Part shown: positions 43,681-52,810 of the stretch, one piece after another
Position numbering within the stretch: position 1 is the first letter of the stretch
How the letters are laid out: every line of letters begins with the position of its first letter
Assembly (NCBI GenBank): GCA_030595255.1
Contig: JAUVDP010000004.1
Span: forward strand, 1 to 57,935
DNA: 57,935 nucleotides
Direction of reading: 5' to 3'
From: Mycoplasmatota bacterium
Lineage (GTDB): Bacteria > Bacillota_I > Bacilli_A > Izemoplasmatales > Izemoplasmataceae
Made by a program: the position numbers and the translations under genes
The notes under the pieces: generated by a model
Database searches by the model: none
Told to the model about the DNA's origin: nothing
The model's input: only the letters and a program-made list of their open reading frames with translations

Positions 43681-44231
43681 ATGAATTATCACTACATATT
43701 TTAGATATCTGTCAAAATTCAATAAAAGCAGATGCAAATTTAATTAATATTATTATAGAAGAAGATATAAAGAATGATTTTTATAAAATAATTATTGGAG
43801 ATAATGGCCACGGAATGAGTGAGAAAACACTTAGTGAAGTTTCAGACCCATTCTTTACAACAAGATCAACTAGAAAAGTTGGACTTGGTGTATCACTATT
43901 TAAAATGGCAGCTGAAATGTGTAATGGTAATTTCAGTGTTGATTCAGTCATTAATAAAGGGACTGTGGTTACAGCTTTATTTGAACACAATCATATTGAT
44001 AGGTCTCCACTAGGAGATATAAGTGAAACAATAATGATATTGATATTAAACGAAAAAGACATCGATATTTATTATGAACATCTATATAACAATAAAAAAT
44101 ATGTGTTTGATACAAGAGAAATTAGAAAAGTTTTAGGTGATATTCCCTTCACAGAATACAGTGTAATTTTGTGGATTAAAGACAACATAGTTAATGGAAT
44201 CAAGAACCTACAAAAGGAGGAAACAAAATGA
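43677..44231 (+). CDS. GHKL histidine-kinase-like ATPase without sensor or HisKA domain
   Basis: A 184-residue protein starting LHILDICQNSIKADANLI (N box). It has IIIGDNGHGMSEKTL (G1), DPFFTTRSTRKVGLGVSLFK (F and G2 boxes) and GTVVTALFEH, followed by a tail of about 70 residues. No membrane helix or phospho-acceptor histidine domain is present. Similar proteins are seen in clostridial hydrogenase operons. It overlaps both neighbours by 4 nt (ATGA). It may phosphorylate or bind one of the adjacent proteins. Confidence 0.8.
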   Translation: MNELSLHILDICQNSIKADANLINIIIEEDIKNDFYKIIIGDNGHGMSEKTLSEVSDPFFTTRSTRKVGLGVSLFKMAAEMCNGNFSVDSVINKGTVVTALFEHNHIDRSPLGDISETIMILILNEKDIDIYYEHLYNNKKYVFDTREIRKVLGDIPFTEYSVILWIKDNIVNGIKNLQKEETK

Positions 44232-44593
44232 AATCTTTAGACGATCTAAAAAAAATTCGTGATGCAGCTCAAAATAAAGTTGTTATGAGGGGTAAACATA
44301 ATGGGATAAGAATATTAGTTGGTATGGCTACTTGTGGAATTAGTGCAGGTGCTCGTCCGGTAATGAATTTATTTGTTGAAAAGATTGCAGAACGTGACTT
44401 AAACACTGTAACAGTAACACCAGTAGGATGTATTGGTGAATGTGCAATTGAACCAATTGTTGAAGTGCTTCAAGGTGAAGAAAGAACAACGTATTGTAGA
44501 GTAGATGAAGAAGTTGCAGAAAGAATATTCAATGAACATATAGTTGGCGGTAAAATTGTCAGCGATCATGTAATTGGAAAATATAGACTATAG
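44228..44593 (+). CDS. Thioredoxin-like [2Fe-2S] ferredoxin-domain protein
   Basis: A 121-residue protein resembling the NuoE C-terminal domain and HydB N-terminus. Cysteines are in GMATCGISAGARP and VTPVGCIGECAIEP, with another in TTYCRVDE. Three lie in the expected positions. The fourth classical ligand in the first motif is missing or supplied by another cysteine, so cluster binding is uncertain. AAAGGAGG precedes the ATG. It lies 11 nt before hydB. Likely an electron-transfer accessory subunit. Confidence 0.82.
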   Translation: MKSLDDLKKIRDAAQNKVVMRGKHNGIRILVGMATCGISAGARPVMNLFVEKIAERDLNTVTVTPVGCIGECAIEPIVEVLQGEERTTYCRVDEEVAERIFNEHIVGGKIVSDHVIGKYRL

Positions 44594-44604
44594 GTGGTGT
44601 ACTG

Positions 44605-46395
44605 ATGATAGAAAGATCACACGTTCTAATATGTAGTGGTTCAATGTGTATTTCAAGGGGAGCTAAATCCCTAAGAGATGAGTTTGAAGAACACTTAGGT
44701 AGATTAGGAATAAGAGACGAAATTAAGTTAGTTAACACAGGGTGTGTTGGTTTATGTGAACAAGGTCCATTTGTAATAGTTTATCCTGAAGGAGTATTCT
44801 ATGCGACAATTAAAAGTAAAGATATTAAGACAATTTGTGAAGAACATTTATATAAAGGTCGTATAGTAGAAAAATTAGTATTTGATGAAGCACTAACTGA
44901 AAATAAAGAAGTTAGAGCTTTTGATGAGATTAAATTTTATGCTAAACAAACACGTGTAGCAATTCGTAACTGTGGATTAATTAACCCAGATGATATAGAA
45001 GAATATATCGCAAAAGATGGATATAGAGGATTAGGTAAAGCTTTAATTGAGATGAAACCAATTGAAGTTGTACAAGAAATGATTGATTCAGGACTACGTG
45101 GTCGTGGTGGTGGTGGATTTTCAACTGGTTTAAAATGGAGATTTGCTTATAATAATGAATCAGATCAAAAATATATTATCTGTAATGCGGATGAGGGTGA
45201 CCCAGGAGCATTTATGGATAGAGCATTACTAGAGGGAGATCCTCATAGTATTTTAGAAGGTATGATGATTGGTGGATATGCTATTGGTGCTGATAAAGGA
45301 TATGTTTATGTACGTATCGAATATCCAACAGCTATTGAAAAACTGAAAATAGCTATAGGCCAAGCAAAAGAATATGGGCTTTTAGGGAAAAATATCTTTG
45401 GTACAGATTTTAGCTTTGATATTGAAATACGTTTAGGTGCAGGAGCATTCGTATGTGGTGAAGAAACTGCATTAATTGCTTCAATTGAAGGTGGAAGAGG
45501 AATGTCTAGAAACAAACCTCCATTCCCAGCAGCTAAAGGTTTATGGGATAAACCAACAATTATTAATAATGTTGAAACACTAGCTAATATACCTGCAATC
45601 ATTTATAAAGGTGCAGAATGGTTTAGTAGAATTGGTACTGAAAGATCAAAAGGAACTAAAGTATTTAGTTTAGGTGGAAATATTAAAAACGCAGGTCTTG
45701 TAGAAGTACCAATGGGTACAACTTTAAGAGAGGTTATTTATGAAATTGGTGGTGGAATCCCTAAAAATAAAGCTCTTAAAGCAGTTCAAACAGGTGGTCC
45801 TTCTGGAGGAGCAATTCCTGAAAGTAATTTAGATTTACCTATCGAATATGAAACATTAATAGAAGCTGGATCTATGATGGGTAGTGGAGGAATGGTTGTT
45901 ATTGATGAAGATAACTGTATGGTTGATATTTGTCGTTTCTACCTTGAATTTACTGTAGAGGAATCTTGTGGAAAATGTACACCTTGTAGAGAAGGTACTA
46001 AAAAAATGCTTGAGATGCTTGAAATCATTTCATCAGGTGAAGGTACTTTAGAAGATTTAGATAAATTACGTAATTTAGGAAACATGGTTAAAAACTCTTC
46101 TTTATGTGGTTTAGGACAAGCAGCTCCTAACCCAGTATTATCTATGTTAGATAATTTTAGAGAAGAATTTGAAGCACATGTTGTTGATAAAAAATGTCCT
46201 GGTGGAGTATGTAAGCCACTAATTCATTTAGAAATACTAGATACTTGTATTGGTTGTACTAAATGTGCAATTAACTGTCCTGTAGACTGTATATCTGGTT
46301 CATTAAAACAACTTCATGTTATCGATACATCAGCTTGTATAAAATGTGGTATTTGTAAAAACATATGCCCAGTTGATGCGATAGTAAGTATTTAG
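44605..46395 (+). CDS. hydB: Electron-bifurcating hydrogenase, subunit B (NuoF-like)
   Basis: A 596-residue flavoprotein. The N-terminal [2Fe-2S] domain has Cys10, Cys15, Cys47 and Cys51. The NuoF core has the FMN/NADH segments LRGRGGGGFSTGLKW, CNADEGDPGAFMDR and GAGAFVCGEETALI. ESCGKCTPCREGTKKM with a later SSLCGLGQ binds the [4Fe-4S] cluster. The C-terminus adds two ferredoxin clusters, CIGCTKCAINCP and CIKCGICKNICP. It is the flavin subunit where NADH and ferredoxin electrons meet. All ligands are intact. Confidence 0.95.
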   Translation: MIERSHVLICSGSMCISRGAKSLRDEFEEHLGRLGIRDEIKLVNTGCVGLCEQGPFVIVYPEGVFYATIKSKDIKTICEEHLYKGRIVEKLVFDEALTENKEVRAFDEIKFYAKQTRVAIRNCGLINPDDIEEYIAKDGYRGLGKALIEMKPIEVVQEMIDSGLRGRGGGGFSTGLKWRFAYNNESDQKYIICNADEGDPGAFMDRALLEGDPHSILEGMMIGGYAIGADKGYVYVRIEYPTAIEKLKIAIGQAKEYGLLGKNIFGTDFSFDIEIRLGAGAFVCGEETALIASIEGGRGMSRNKPPFPAAKGLWDKPTIINNVETLANIPAIIYKGAEWFSRIGTERSKGTKVFSLGGNIKNAGLVEVPMGTTLREVIYEIGGGIPKNKALKAVQTGGPSGGAIPESNLDLPIEYETLIEAGSMMGSGGMVVIDEDNCMVDICRFYLEFTVEESCGKCTPCREGTKKMLEMLEIISSGEGTLEDLDKLRNLGNMVKNSSLCGLGQAAPNPVLSMLDNFREEFEAHVVDKKCPGGVCKPLIHLEILDTCIGCTKCAINCPVDCISGSLKQLHVIDTSACIKCGICKNICPVDAIVSI

Positions 46396-46407
46396 GAGGA
46401 TGACATT

Positions 46408-48159
46408 ATGGAAAAAGTTACTATAAAAATTAATGGTGTTGATACAACAATACCCGCAGATTATACAGTAATGAAAGCTGCTGAAGAACTTGGTCTTGAT
46501 ATACCAAGATTATGTTTCTTAAAAGGAATCAACGAAACATCTAGTTGTCGACTATGCGTAGTTGATGTAAAAGGACAAAACGGTTTAAAGAACTCATGTA
46601 CACTTGCTGTATATGATGGAATGGAAATAGAAACAGACACAGATGAAATTCAAAATTCAATTGTTCAAAACTTACAATTATTAGCTAGTAATCATGTTTT
46701 TGAATGCTGGGCTTGTGAAAGAGAGCATAACTGTGAATTACTTGATTTAATGCGTAGATACAATGTAGAAAACATTTATGGAGAAAGTAATAATTTCCAT
46801 AAAAAAGAAAGAAAGATTAACGATACATCTAAATCTATCGTTTTAGATAGTGGTAAATGTATCTTATGTGGTCGTTGTATTACTGCATGTGAAGTATATA
46901 CAGGATTAAATATCTTAGCATTTAATGAACGTGGAAATGAAACTTATGTTGGTCCTGCACTATTCCATAATATGGATGATAGTGGATGTATCTACTGTGG
47001 TAAATGTATCCAAGCATGCCCTGTCGCTGCAATTAAAGAAAAAACATCGGTAGATGAAGTAATGGAAGCTTTACGTGATAAATCAAAAATTGTTGTTGTT
47101 GGACCTGCTCCTTCGGTAAGAGTTGCTTTAGGTGAAGAATTCGGAAGTAAAATTGGTGAAAACGTAGAAGGTAAAATGTATAAATCTTTTGAAGTAGCTG
47201 GTTTTGATGAAATTATGGATATTGCTTTTACTGCAGACTTAACTGTACTTGAAGAAGGAACTGAATTAATTAATCGTATGAAATCAGGTAAAAACTTACC
47301 ATTATTCACTTCTTGCTCTCCAGGTTGGGTCAATTATATTGAACAATATGAACCTGATTACTTACCAAACTTATCAACAGCAAAATCTCCTCAACAAATG
47401 GGTGGAATTGTAGCTAAACATCATTTTGCTTATGAGTTAGGATATAAAATAGAAGATATTGTATTTGTTTCAATAATGCCTTGTATAGCTAAAAAACATG
47501 AGGCTTCACGTCCTGAAATGGAATATCAAGGAATTAGAGATGTTGATTATGTTTTAACTACTAGAGAATATGCCAGAATGTTAAAAAGAATGAAAATTGA
47601 TTTTATGAATCTTGAAGATTCATTCCCTCATGGTAGAATTGCTAGATATACTGGTGCTGGAATTATATTTGGAGTTTCTGGTGGAGTTATGGAAGCAGCA
47701 CTTAGAACAGTATCTGAAGTACTTGGAGAAGAACAAGGTGCTATCGACTTTAAAGACGTTAGAGGATCTAAAGACATTAAAGAAGCAACATACAATATAA
47801 TGGGAACTGAAATTAATGTTGCTGTTGTACATGGTGGAGCTAGTATTAAAGAATTCTTTAAAAGAATGAAAAAATACAAAAAAGAATATCATTTTGTTGA
47901 ATTTATGGGTTGTACTGGTGGTTGTATTAATGGTGGTGGACAACCAATCCATTCTGCAAAGATTCAAGAAAAGTATGATATCGCAGCTCTTAGAACTCAA
48001 TCAATTTATGAAATCGATTCTAAGAAAAAACATCGTGAATCTAGAACAAACAAATTATTAATGCGTATGTATAAAGACTGGCTTGATGAACCAAACTCAG
48101 AACTTGCTCATGATTTACTACATACAAATTATAAACCAAGACAATACTATAAAGATTAA
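46408..48159 (+). CDS. hydA: [FeFe] hydrogenase catalytic subunit
   Basis: A 583-residue enzyme. The N-terminal [2Fe-2S] has Cys36, 47, 50 and 64. A His-Cys3 cluster has His96, Cys100, 103 and 109. Two [4Fe-4S] clusters use CILCGRCITAC and CIYCGKCIQAC. H-cluster motifs are L1 TSCSPGW (Cys303), L2 MPCIAKKHE (Cys359) and L3 EFMGCTGGCINGGGQP (Cys502, Cys506). All are present. It evolves or oxidises H2, sitting with HydB and HydC. Maturases HydEFG are not in the window. AGGAGG precedes the ATG and a terminator follows. Confidence 0.97.
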   Translation: MEKVTIKINGVDTTIPADYTVMKAAEELGLDIPRLCFLKGINETSSCRLCVVDVKGQNGLKNSCTLAVYDGMEIETDTDEIQNSIVQNLQLLASNHVFECWACEREHNCELLDLMRRYNVENIYGESNNFHKKERKINDTSKSIVLDSGKCILCGRCITACEVYTGLNILAFNERGNETYVGPALFHNMDDSGCIYCGKCIQACPVAAIKEKTSVDEVMEALRDKSKIVVVGPAPSVRVALGEEFGSKIGENVEGKMYKSFEVAGFDEIMDIAFTADLTVLEEGTELINRMKSGKNLPLFTSCSPGWVNYIEQYEPDYLPNLSTAKSPQQMGGIVAKHHFAYELGYKIEDIVFVSIMPCIAKKHEASRPEMEYQGIRDVDYVLTTREYARMLKRMKIDFMNLEDSFPHGRIARYTGAGIIFGVSGGVMEAALRTVSEVLGEEQGAIDFKDVRGSKDIKEATYNIMGTEINVAVVHGGASIKEFFKRMKKYKKEYHFVEFMGCTGGCINGGGQPIHSAKIQEKYDIAALRTQSIYEIDSKKKHRESRTNKLLMRMYKDWLDEPNSELAHDLLHTNYKPRQYYKD

Positions 48160-48173
48160 AGATATTAATACAC

Positions 48174-48204
48174 AAAAAGGAGCTATATTTTAGCTCCTTT
48201 TTTT
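48174..48204 (+). terminator. Terminator of the hydrogenase operon
   Basis: AAAAGGAGCTA pairs with TAGCTCCTTTT (ending at 48201), and further T follows. Confidence 0.88.
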
Positions 48205-48249
48205 AAATTTTTGGTAATAACAATAAGTTTTAAAAATAAAAGTTTAACT

Positions 48250-48960
48250 TTACTTAATTATGATTTCATCTAGTAATATATCAATTGCTTCTCTTACTTG
48301 ATGTTTGAATTCTATTAGCGATTCATCAGAAAATGATTCCATATGTTTATGTTCACTTTTGTTAAGTATTATTACTGATGCAAAATAGAAAACAAGTGAT
48401 CGTTTAATTGCGTAACGGTACGATTTCCATCCCACTTTATTTCGTAAAACTTCAAGATATCTTTTATCTATAAAGATTTTTACAAAACTTAAAATTGCAG
48501 CTAATATCATAGTTCCTATTATAGTGTTTATTTCAACTAGATGTGTAATTTCTGTAATCCCAAAGATTAAAAGAAACGCAAGCAGATACGATACAAATAC
48601 ATTAAGTAAATAAATACGGTTTACTTTTTTTTCACATAATACAATTTCATCATATATATGTTCATTTATTTTATGTTCTAAGTTATATAGTTTTTCATTA
48701 TCTCTAATCTTATCTAGTTTTGTTTCTTGAAGATTATAAAATGTATTTAAATCTTTAAGTGTAGTTTTAAAGCAAAACTCTAGATTATACTCTTCTTGAT
48801 TTTCACAATAATTAAAATATTGTACATATTTATCAAGAGCCAAATTTATATTTTGATCATGTATATTCAAGATTTCATCTACTTCAATTTCATAGAAAAT
48901 ATTATCATGTATCTCTGATACACCATGTTTGATTTTATCAAATAATATTTCTTTTTGCAT
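48250..48960 (-). CDS. Hypothetical protein with two central membrane helices
   Basis: I do not recognise this 236-residue protein. Residues 1-115 are soluble, acidic and helical, ending NEHIYDEIVLCEKKV. Two hydrophobic helices follow (about 117-136 and 145-162), then a C-terminal soluble part with KRSLVFYFASVIIL, which may be a third helix. A last segment is rich in Glu and Ser. There is no signal peptide. It stands alone convergent to the hydrogenase operon. Confidence 0.7.
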   Translation of the reverse strand: MQKEILFDKIKHGVSEIHDNIFYEIEVDEILNIHDQNINLALDKYVQYFNYCENQEEYNLEFCFKTTLKDLNTFYNLQETKLDKIRDNEKLYNLEHKINEHIYDEIVLCEKKVNRIYLLNVFVSYLLAFLLIFGITEITHLVEINTIIGTMILAAILSFVKIFIDKRYLEVLRNKVGWKSYRYAIKRSLVFYFASVIILNKSEHKHMESFSDESLIEFKHQVREAIDILLDEIIIK

Positions 48961-49150
48961 AATCTCACCTGCTTTTATTTATTATAGTTACTATTATACA
49001 CTATAATGTATGAAATCCTTATTTAACTACACTATAAGAAAGGCACTATCTTATAAGTGAATTATACGAATAGTACCAAATATGCTATATTCTGTATTCT
49101 TTTAACTCATTTGTCATACGGTTCCGTGCAACATCTTTAGTTGCAACTTA

Positions 49151-49994
49151 TTATAACTTATCCAACAACTCAAATATTTCAATTATTACTTCTTTAAAAT
49201 CAAGTGAATCTACATATTGATTTTTCTTTACATAGTTTACCCAACGTTTTAAAAATTCTTCATCAAGTTCCATACCTTTTAATAAAACTTTTATCTCTTT
49301 CTTATTAAATGGTGTATTTCTATATTGAAATGTATTAATTATTGCATCTTTCAAAACATTAAGGTCTATTGCCCTATATTGCATTTAGTTTATGATGTAT
49401 ATATCGTAAAAATCCTTCATTCTACTATTACCAGTTTGTTTATCAATAATAGTCTGCAGTTTTTCAGCTAGTACTGTTTCAACATTGTATGCTTGAATTA
49501 ATATGGTTTTATCCAAAACAACACCGTAATAACTATACAACACCCCCTTCGGAGTAATAGGATCTCCGAAGGCAATATCTATACTAAATGGAACTCTTAT
49601 ATCTTCAAGCACTCCAATCAATGATATTTTATATCCGTTATATTTGTTTCGCTGCATAACATTTGAAACTTTAATCAGTTCATAAGTTAAATCATCATTA
49701 TATTTTTTACTAATAATTTCTATTAATACTTTCTATTAATACTTTCTGAATATTTTCTGATGTAAAAAGAATATCTTGTAGATTAAAATCCATATCTAAC
49801 GTAGAACGCTGATGAATTCCTAGCAAAGATGACAATAAGAATCCACCTTTAAGTACGAATTTATCATTATACTGACTTTGAGCTATTCTATCAAGGAAAC
49901 TTTCAAAGAAATATAACTGTAAAACAATACTAAATGGTACATTTCTTTCACTTGATATTTTATGAATGACACTTGTCAATTCATTCTTATTCAA
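49151..49994 (-). pseudogene. abiEii: AbiEii-type toxin (nucleotidyltransferase), broken
   Basis: The three pieces read in order as one AbiEii/DUF1814 protein. The first is FVLKGGFLLSSLLGIHQRST with the LDMDF active-site pattern (49710-49994), then VPFSIDIAFGDPI with TVLAEKLQTII and MKDFYDIY (to 49385), then a helical C-terminus (49151-49384). Two lesions separate them. A 13-bp tandem duplication at 49717-49742 shifts the frame, and an in-frame TAA at 49385-49387 truncates the rest. Deleting one 13-bp unit restores the frame exactly. The start is TTG at 49994, abutting the antitoxin stop. Confidence 0.85.
49717..49742. repeat. 13-bp perfect tandem duplication inside abiEii
   Basis: TTTCTATTAATAC occurs at 49717-49729 and again at 49730-49742, followed by a partial third TTTCT. 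Thirteen is not a multiple of three, so it causes the frameshift in abiEii. Confidence 0.97.
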
Positions 49995-50582
49995 TCAGAT
50001 CACATCCAATAGTTCGTTTATTTGTTTTGATATATTAAATGATATAGCATATTGTCTAAGTTTGTGAAAATCTCGATTCTCATGATTTTTATAAAGTTGT
50101 AGTGCTTTTCTAAAAATTTCTACATCTACTTTATCTCGAAATCGAACTAGATCACAAATTGTGCGTTCCATGTCATAACAAGCAACTTTATTACCAAACA
50201 TAGTTTCCTTTGTAATACTCCCAATGCTGTAGTATTTCTTTAGAACTTTGTGAATAATCACATCTTTTTTTATATGACTGCTGTTATAGTTGTTAGGTAC
50301 AGTAATTTCTAGTTGATAAGGAATTCGATCAGTAAGTTCATGTAGAAATAGTGCAGAGGAAAAAGAATAAACGCTTTTCTTGTTTTTTAGATAGAAAAGG
50401 TAATATTCATCGTATGTAGCATTACTAGAGAAATATACTCCTCTATCTACTTTTTTTAGTTTTCCTTGTTTTACCATTCTAGTCAGATAAATAGAAGGTA
50501 TTGACTCTTCTTTTACCATTCGACTAGTAACAATACCATTATTTTTATTGGCTATTTCTTCAATATCTTTATAATAACTCAT
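49995..50582 (-). CDS. abiEi: AbiEi-type antitoxin / transcriptional repressor
   Basis: A 195-residue protein of the type IV AbiE antitoxin family. The N-terminal winged helix has NNGIVTSRMVKEESIPSIYL and TRMVKQGKLKKVDRGVYF. The C-terminal domain has SFSSALFLHELTDRIP, YDMERTICDLVRFRD and RKALQLYKN. It neutralises AbiEii and represses its own operon. It appears intact while the toxin is broken. AAAGGAA precedes the ATG. Confidence 0.9.
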   Translation of the reverse strand: MSYYKDIEEIANKNNGIVTSRMVKEESIPSIYLTRMVKQGKLKKVDRGVYFSSNATYDEYYLFYLKNKKSVYSFSSALFLHELTDRIPYQLEITVPNNYNSSHIKKDVIIHKVLKKYYSIGSITKETMFGNKVACYDMERTICDLVRFRDKVDVEIFRKALQLYKNHENRDFHKLRQYAISFNISKQINELLDVI

Positions 50583-50599
50583 ATTTATCAGTTCCTTTC

Positions 50600-50628
50600 A
50601 CGCTTATATTATATATCTTTTAAAGCGT
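50600..50628 (-). promoter_or_regulatory. Candidate AbiEi operator / abiE promoter
   Basis: An inverted repeat ACGCTT (50600-50605) and AAGCGT (50623-50628) flanks an A/T-rich core with TATAAT on the minus strand, about 20-45 nt upstream of abiEi. AbiEi proteins bind inverted repeats at this position. Confidence 0.4.
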
Positions 50629-50654
50629 ATATGTAACAATAGTATCGAAAATAA

Positions 50655-50683
50655 AACTGCACTCTAATCGAGTACAGTTTTTT
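50655..50683 (-). terminator. Terminator at the end of the broken ORF before abiE
   Basis: AACTGCACTC pairs with GAGTACAGTT with one G-T pair. T-runs lie on both sides, so it is possibly bidirectional. Confidence 0.75.
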
Positions 50684-51002
50684 GAATATAAATAGGAATA
50701 GTAAGAAAGACTCCGTTTGTATAATCAAAAAAGGGATTATTCGTAAAATCAAATAGAGATAATTGGTGTTGATAAATTGTTGCACCGAATCCAGCACCAT
50801 AATATGATTAAGGGTCTTGTTCGTACTTATTAAACAAAAATTCTGTAAATGAACCACTATAGTATTTATATTCTATTACTAAATATCCATAGTCTGTTAG
50901 TTGAACAAAATTTGATAGACCTTTTGCTAAAAGAAATTCAAATAAGAGAGTTTGTGTTTCTTCCAGTAAACTGCTTAAATAATTTGTTATGTTATTAGGC
51001 AT
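50664..51002 (-). pseudogene. Broken hypothetical gene with in-frame TAA
   Basis: From ATG at 51002 (GGAAAGG upstream) the frame reads 64 codons (MPNNITNYLSSLLEETQTLL to FNKYEQDP) to a TAA at 50808-50810. It then stays open for 47 more codons in the same frame (SYYGAGFGATIYQHQL to IYIQKTVLD) until TAG at 50664, inside a terminator. The single stop in a coherent frame that ends at a terminator suggests one gene of about 112 residues split by a nonsense mutation. The product is unrecognised, soluble and aromatic-rich. The N-terminal half might still be made. Confidence 0.6.
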
Positions 51003-51062
51003 TGTACCTTTCCTTTGTATATCTATTTTATTGGCCTAAATAAAATAGATATATGAAAAATA

Positions 51063-51980
51063 TTACTTTAATCTGAATGTATAAAAGCCCTTATAATTGA
51101 TTACATCAATATTTGAATCTTGTTTAAGTTGCGCTATTATTTTATCTATGCTTTTACATTTCCTAGTTTTTAAAAATGCTCTGATTTCGTGTTGATTCAT
51201 TGGATGCCTTTTTATTATACTTAGGATTGCTTGAAAATGATTTGATATATCACTATAGAACCCTTCTGAATAAAGTAAATCAATTGAGATGCCATTTAAC
51301 TTACTCTCAATTTCATTCATTTCATTGCTTGTTAAAGCTTTGACAAAACTTTCTGCAGGAGGACGAACCGGAGTGTTTAGGTATAATTTATCATAATTTA
51401 TTTTGGTTAATAGTTGCTTAAATTTTAGGATATTTGATAAATCATTATTATATCCTTTAACAAACATCATTTCTATCCATAATTTGCCTTTATATTCTTT
51501 AGAAAATTGAATTAAACCATCTATAACTCTAGCAAAAGATATTGTTCCATGTGGACGGTTTATCTTTTTGAAAGATTCTTCATCATATGCATCTAATGTT
51601 GGAAGAACTATGTCAGCTAAAAGCAATTCATGTCTAACTAATTGATTATATAATAATGCTCCATTAGTTATTACAGCTACAGGCTTATTAGTTCTATGTT
51701 TAATCTCTTTTATTAATTCTCCTAATCCAATATATAATGTGGGTTCTCCTTCACCAACAATTGTCACTACGTCAAATAATATATCTCTTTTTAAGATAGT
51801 TTCAAATTCACTGATTATTTCTTCTACATTGTAAAACATTTTTCTTGTATTAGTCATATGATTAGTTCTTCCTAATTGACAATATATACAAGAATAATTA
51901 CATGTTTTTTTTGGAATTGGGCTAACTCCTAGTGATATACCTAGTCTCCTTGATGGGACAGGTCCATAAATATATTTCAT
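51063..51980 (-). CDS. Radical SAM protein
   Basis: A 305-residue cytosolic radical SAM enzyme. YGPVPSRRLGISLGVSPI precedes the [4Fe-4S] motif CNYSCIYC (Cx3Cx2C). TIVGEGEPTLY is the SAM-binding GGE-like segment and VAVITNGALL follows. The C-terminal 70 residues (MNQHEIRAFLKTRKCKSIDK onwards) form a small winged-helix-like domain. It belongs to a widespread Fe-S oxidoreductase family with no known reaction. It lies 15 nt after the gene at 51996, so the two may be cotranscribed. Confidence 0.85.
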   Translation of the reverse strand: MKYIYGPVPSRRLGISLGVSPIPKKTCNYSCIYCQLGRTNHMTNTRKMFYNVEEIISEFETILKRDILFDVVTIVGEGEPTLYIGLGELIKEIKHRTNKPVAVITNGALLYNQLVRHELLLADIVLPTLDAYDEESFKKINRPHGTISFARVIDGLIQFSKEYKGKLWIEMMFVKGYNNDLSNILKFKQLLTKINYDKLYLNTPVRPPAESFVKALTSNEMNEIESKLNGISIDLLYSEGFYSDISNHFQAILSIIKRHPMNQHEIRAFLKTRKCKSIDKIIAQLKQDSNIDVINYKGFYTFRLK

Positions 51981-51995
51981 ACGTCACCTTCCTAA

Positions 51996-52679
51996 CTAGT
52001 AAATTATTGCATTTCTAGTATCTCCATTATTATTCCAAGATGCTGGATGATTACCTTCGGTGAAATGCTTATTTTTAATTAATTTGAATTGTTCCAATGA
52101 CTTGTTAATTCTAGATCTTAAACCTTGAGTGTTTCTTCCACCAGTACATAAATTTATTGTGTATCTAGGTTTTAATGAGTACACTCTTTTTTTAAAATCT
52201 ATTTCTCCTCCATGATTTTCATAAATATCAATCCAATTTTTATCTCTTAGTTTTCTGTCAATCGGATTTAAGCCACAACTAGTCTGATATTGTATTGCAT
52301 TAGATAAAATTACATTGTATTCCCCATCTCTCAACTTCAATACAGAATTGCTTAAAGCTTCTGTAAAAAGCTCGAAAAAATTTTGGCCAGTTTTACCCAT
52401 GGCTAATCCTAATGGTAACTTATTCTCGTCATATTCAAATCGATGAGGACTTTCAAGAATTATCAAAACATTTTTTTCATGATATTTGTTTTTACTGATA
52501 TAACTATAACTTCCATCAGTATAATCAATTGAGTCTCTCCCTTTAAAAGTAAAATCCAATTGGTTTCTAAAAGCTTTTAATTCACCAACATATTGATCGG
52601 GTGATGGCAAAAATGCGCCTTGTTTTACAAAGTTTTCAAGTTTTGAAAAATCAAAATCCTCCATATAATTAACAGACAT
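51996..52679 (-). CDS. Hypothetical protein, possibly uracil-DNA-glycosylase-like fold
   Basis: A 227-residue soluble protein I cannot place firmly. VLIILESPHRFEYD looks like motif 1 of the UDG-like superfamily. LAMGKTGQNFFELFTEAL and VILSNAIQYQTSC follow, then FTEGNHPASWN near the C-terminus resembles the HPS motif 2. No cysteines are arranged as a [4Fe-4S] site. AAAGGAGG precedes the ATG. It may form a pair with the downstream radical SAM gene. The UDG reading is tentative. Confidence 0.6.
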   Translation of the reverse strand: MSVNYMEDFDFSKLENFVKQGAFLPSPDQYVGELKAFRNQLDFTFKGRDSIDYTDGSYSYISKNKYHEKNVLIILESPHRFEYDENKLPLGLAMGKTGQNFFELFTEALSNSVLKLRDGEYNVILSNAIQYQTSCGLNPIDRKLRDKNWIDIYENHGGEIDFKKRVYSLKPRYTINLCTGGRNTQGLRSRINKSLEQFKLIKNKHFTEGNHPASWNNNGDTRNAIIY

Positions 52680-52810
52680 ATAGTTACCTCCTTTAACATT
52701 TAAAAATCGGTTACTTACTACTTAAAATTATAACACTTCATCTAGTAATCGACTAAAAATATATATAAATATTTATATATTTATCTGTATCATTCCATTT
52801 CTTTGGTATA

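Noticed and set aside
44940..44965. ACACGTGT resembling the centre of a parS site
   Set aside because: Flanks do not match the parS 16-mer and it lies inside hydB coding sequence.
50808..50810. Possible programmed read-through of the TAA
   Set aside because: No stimulatory structure was seen and TAA is the common stop elsewhere; a simple nonsense mutation is more likely.
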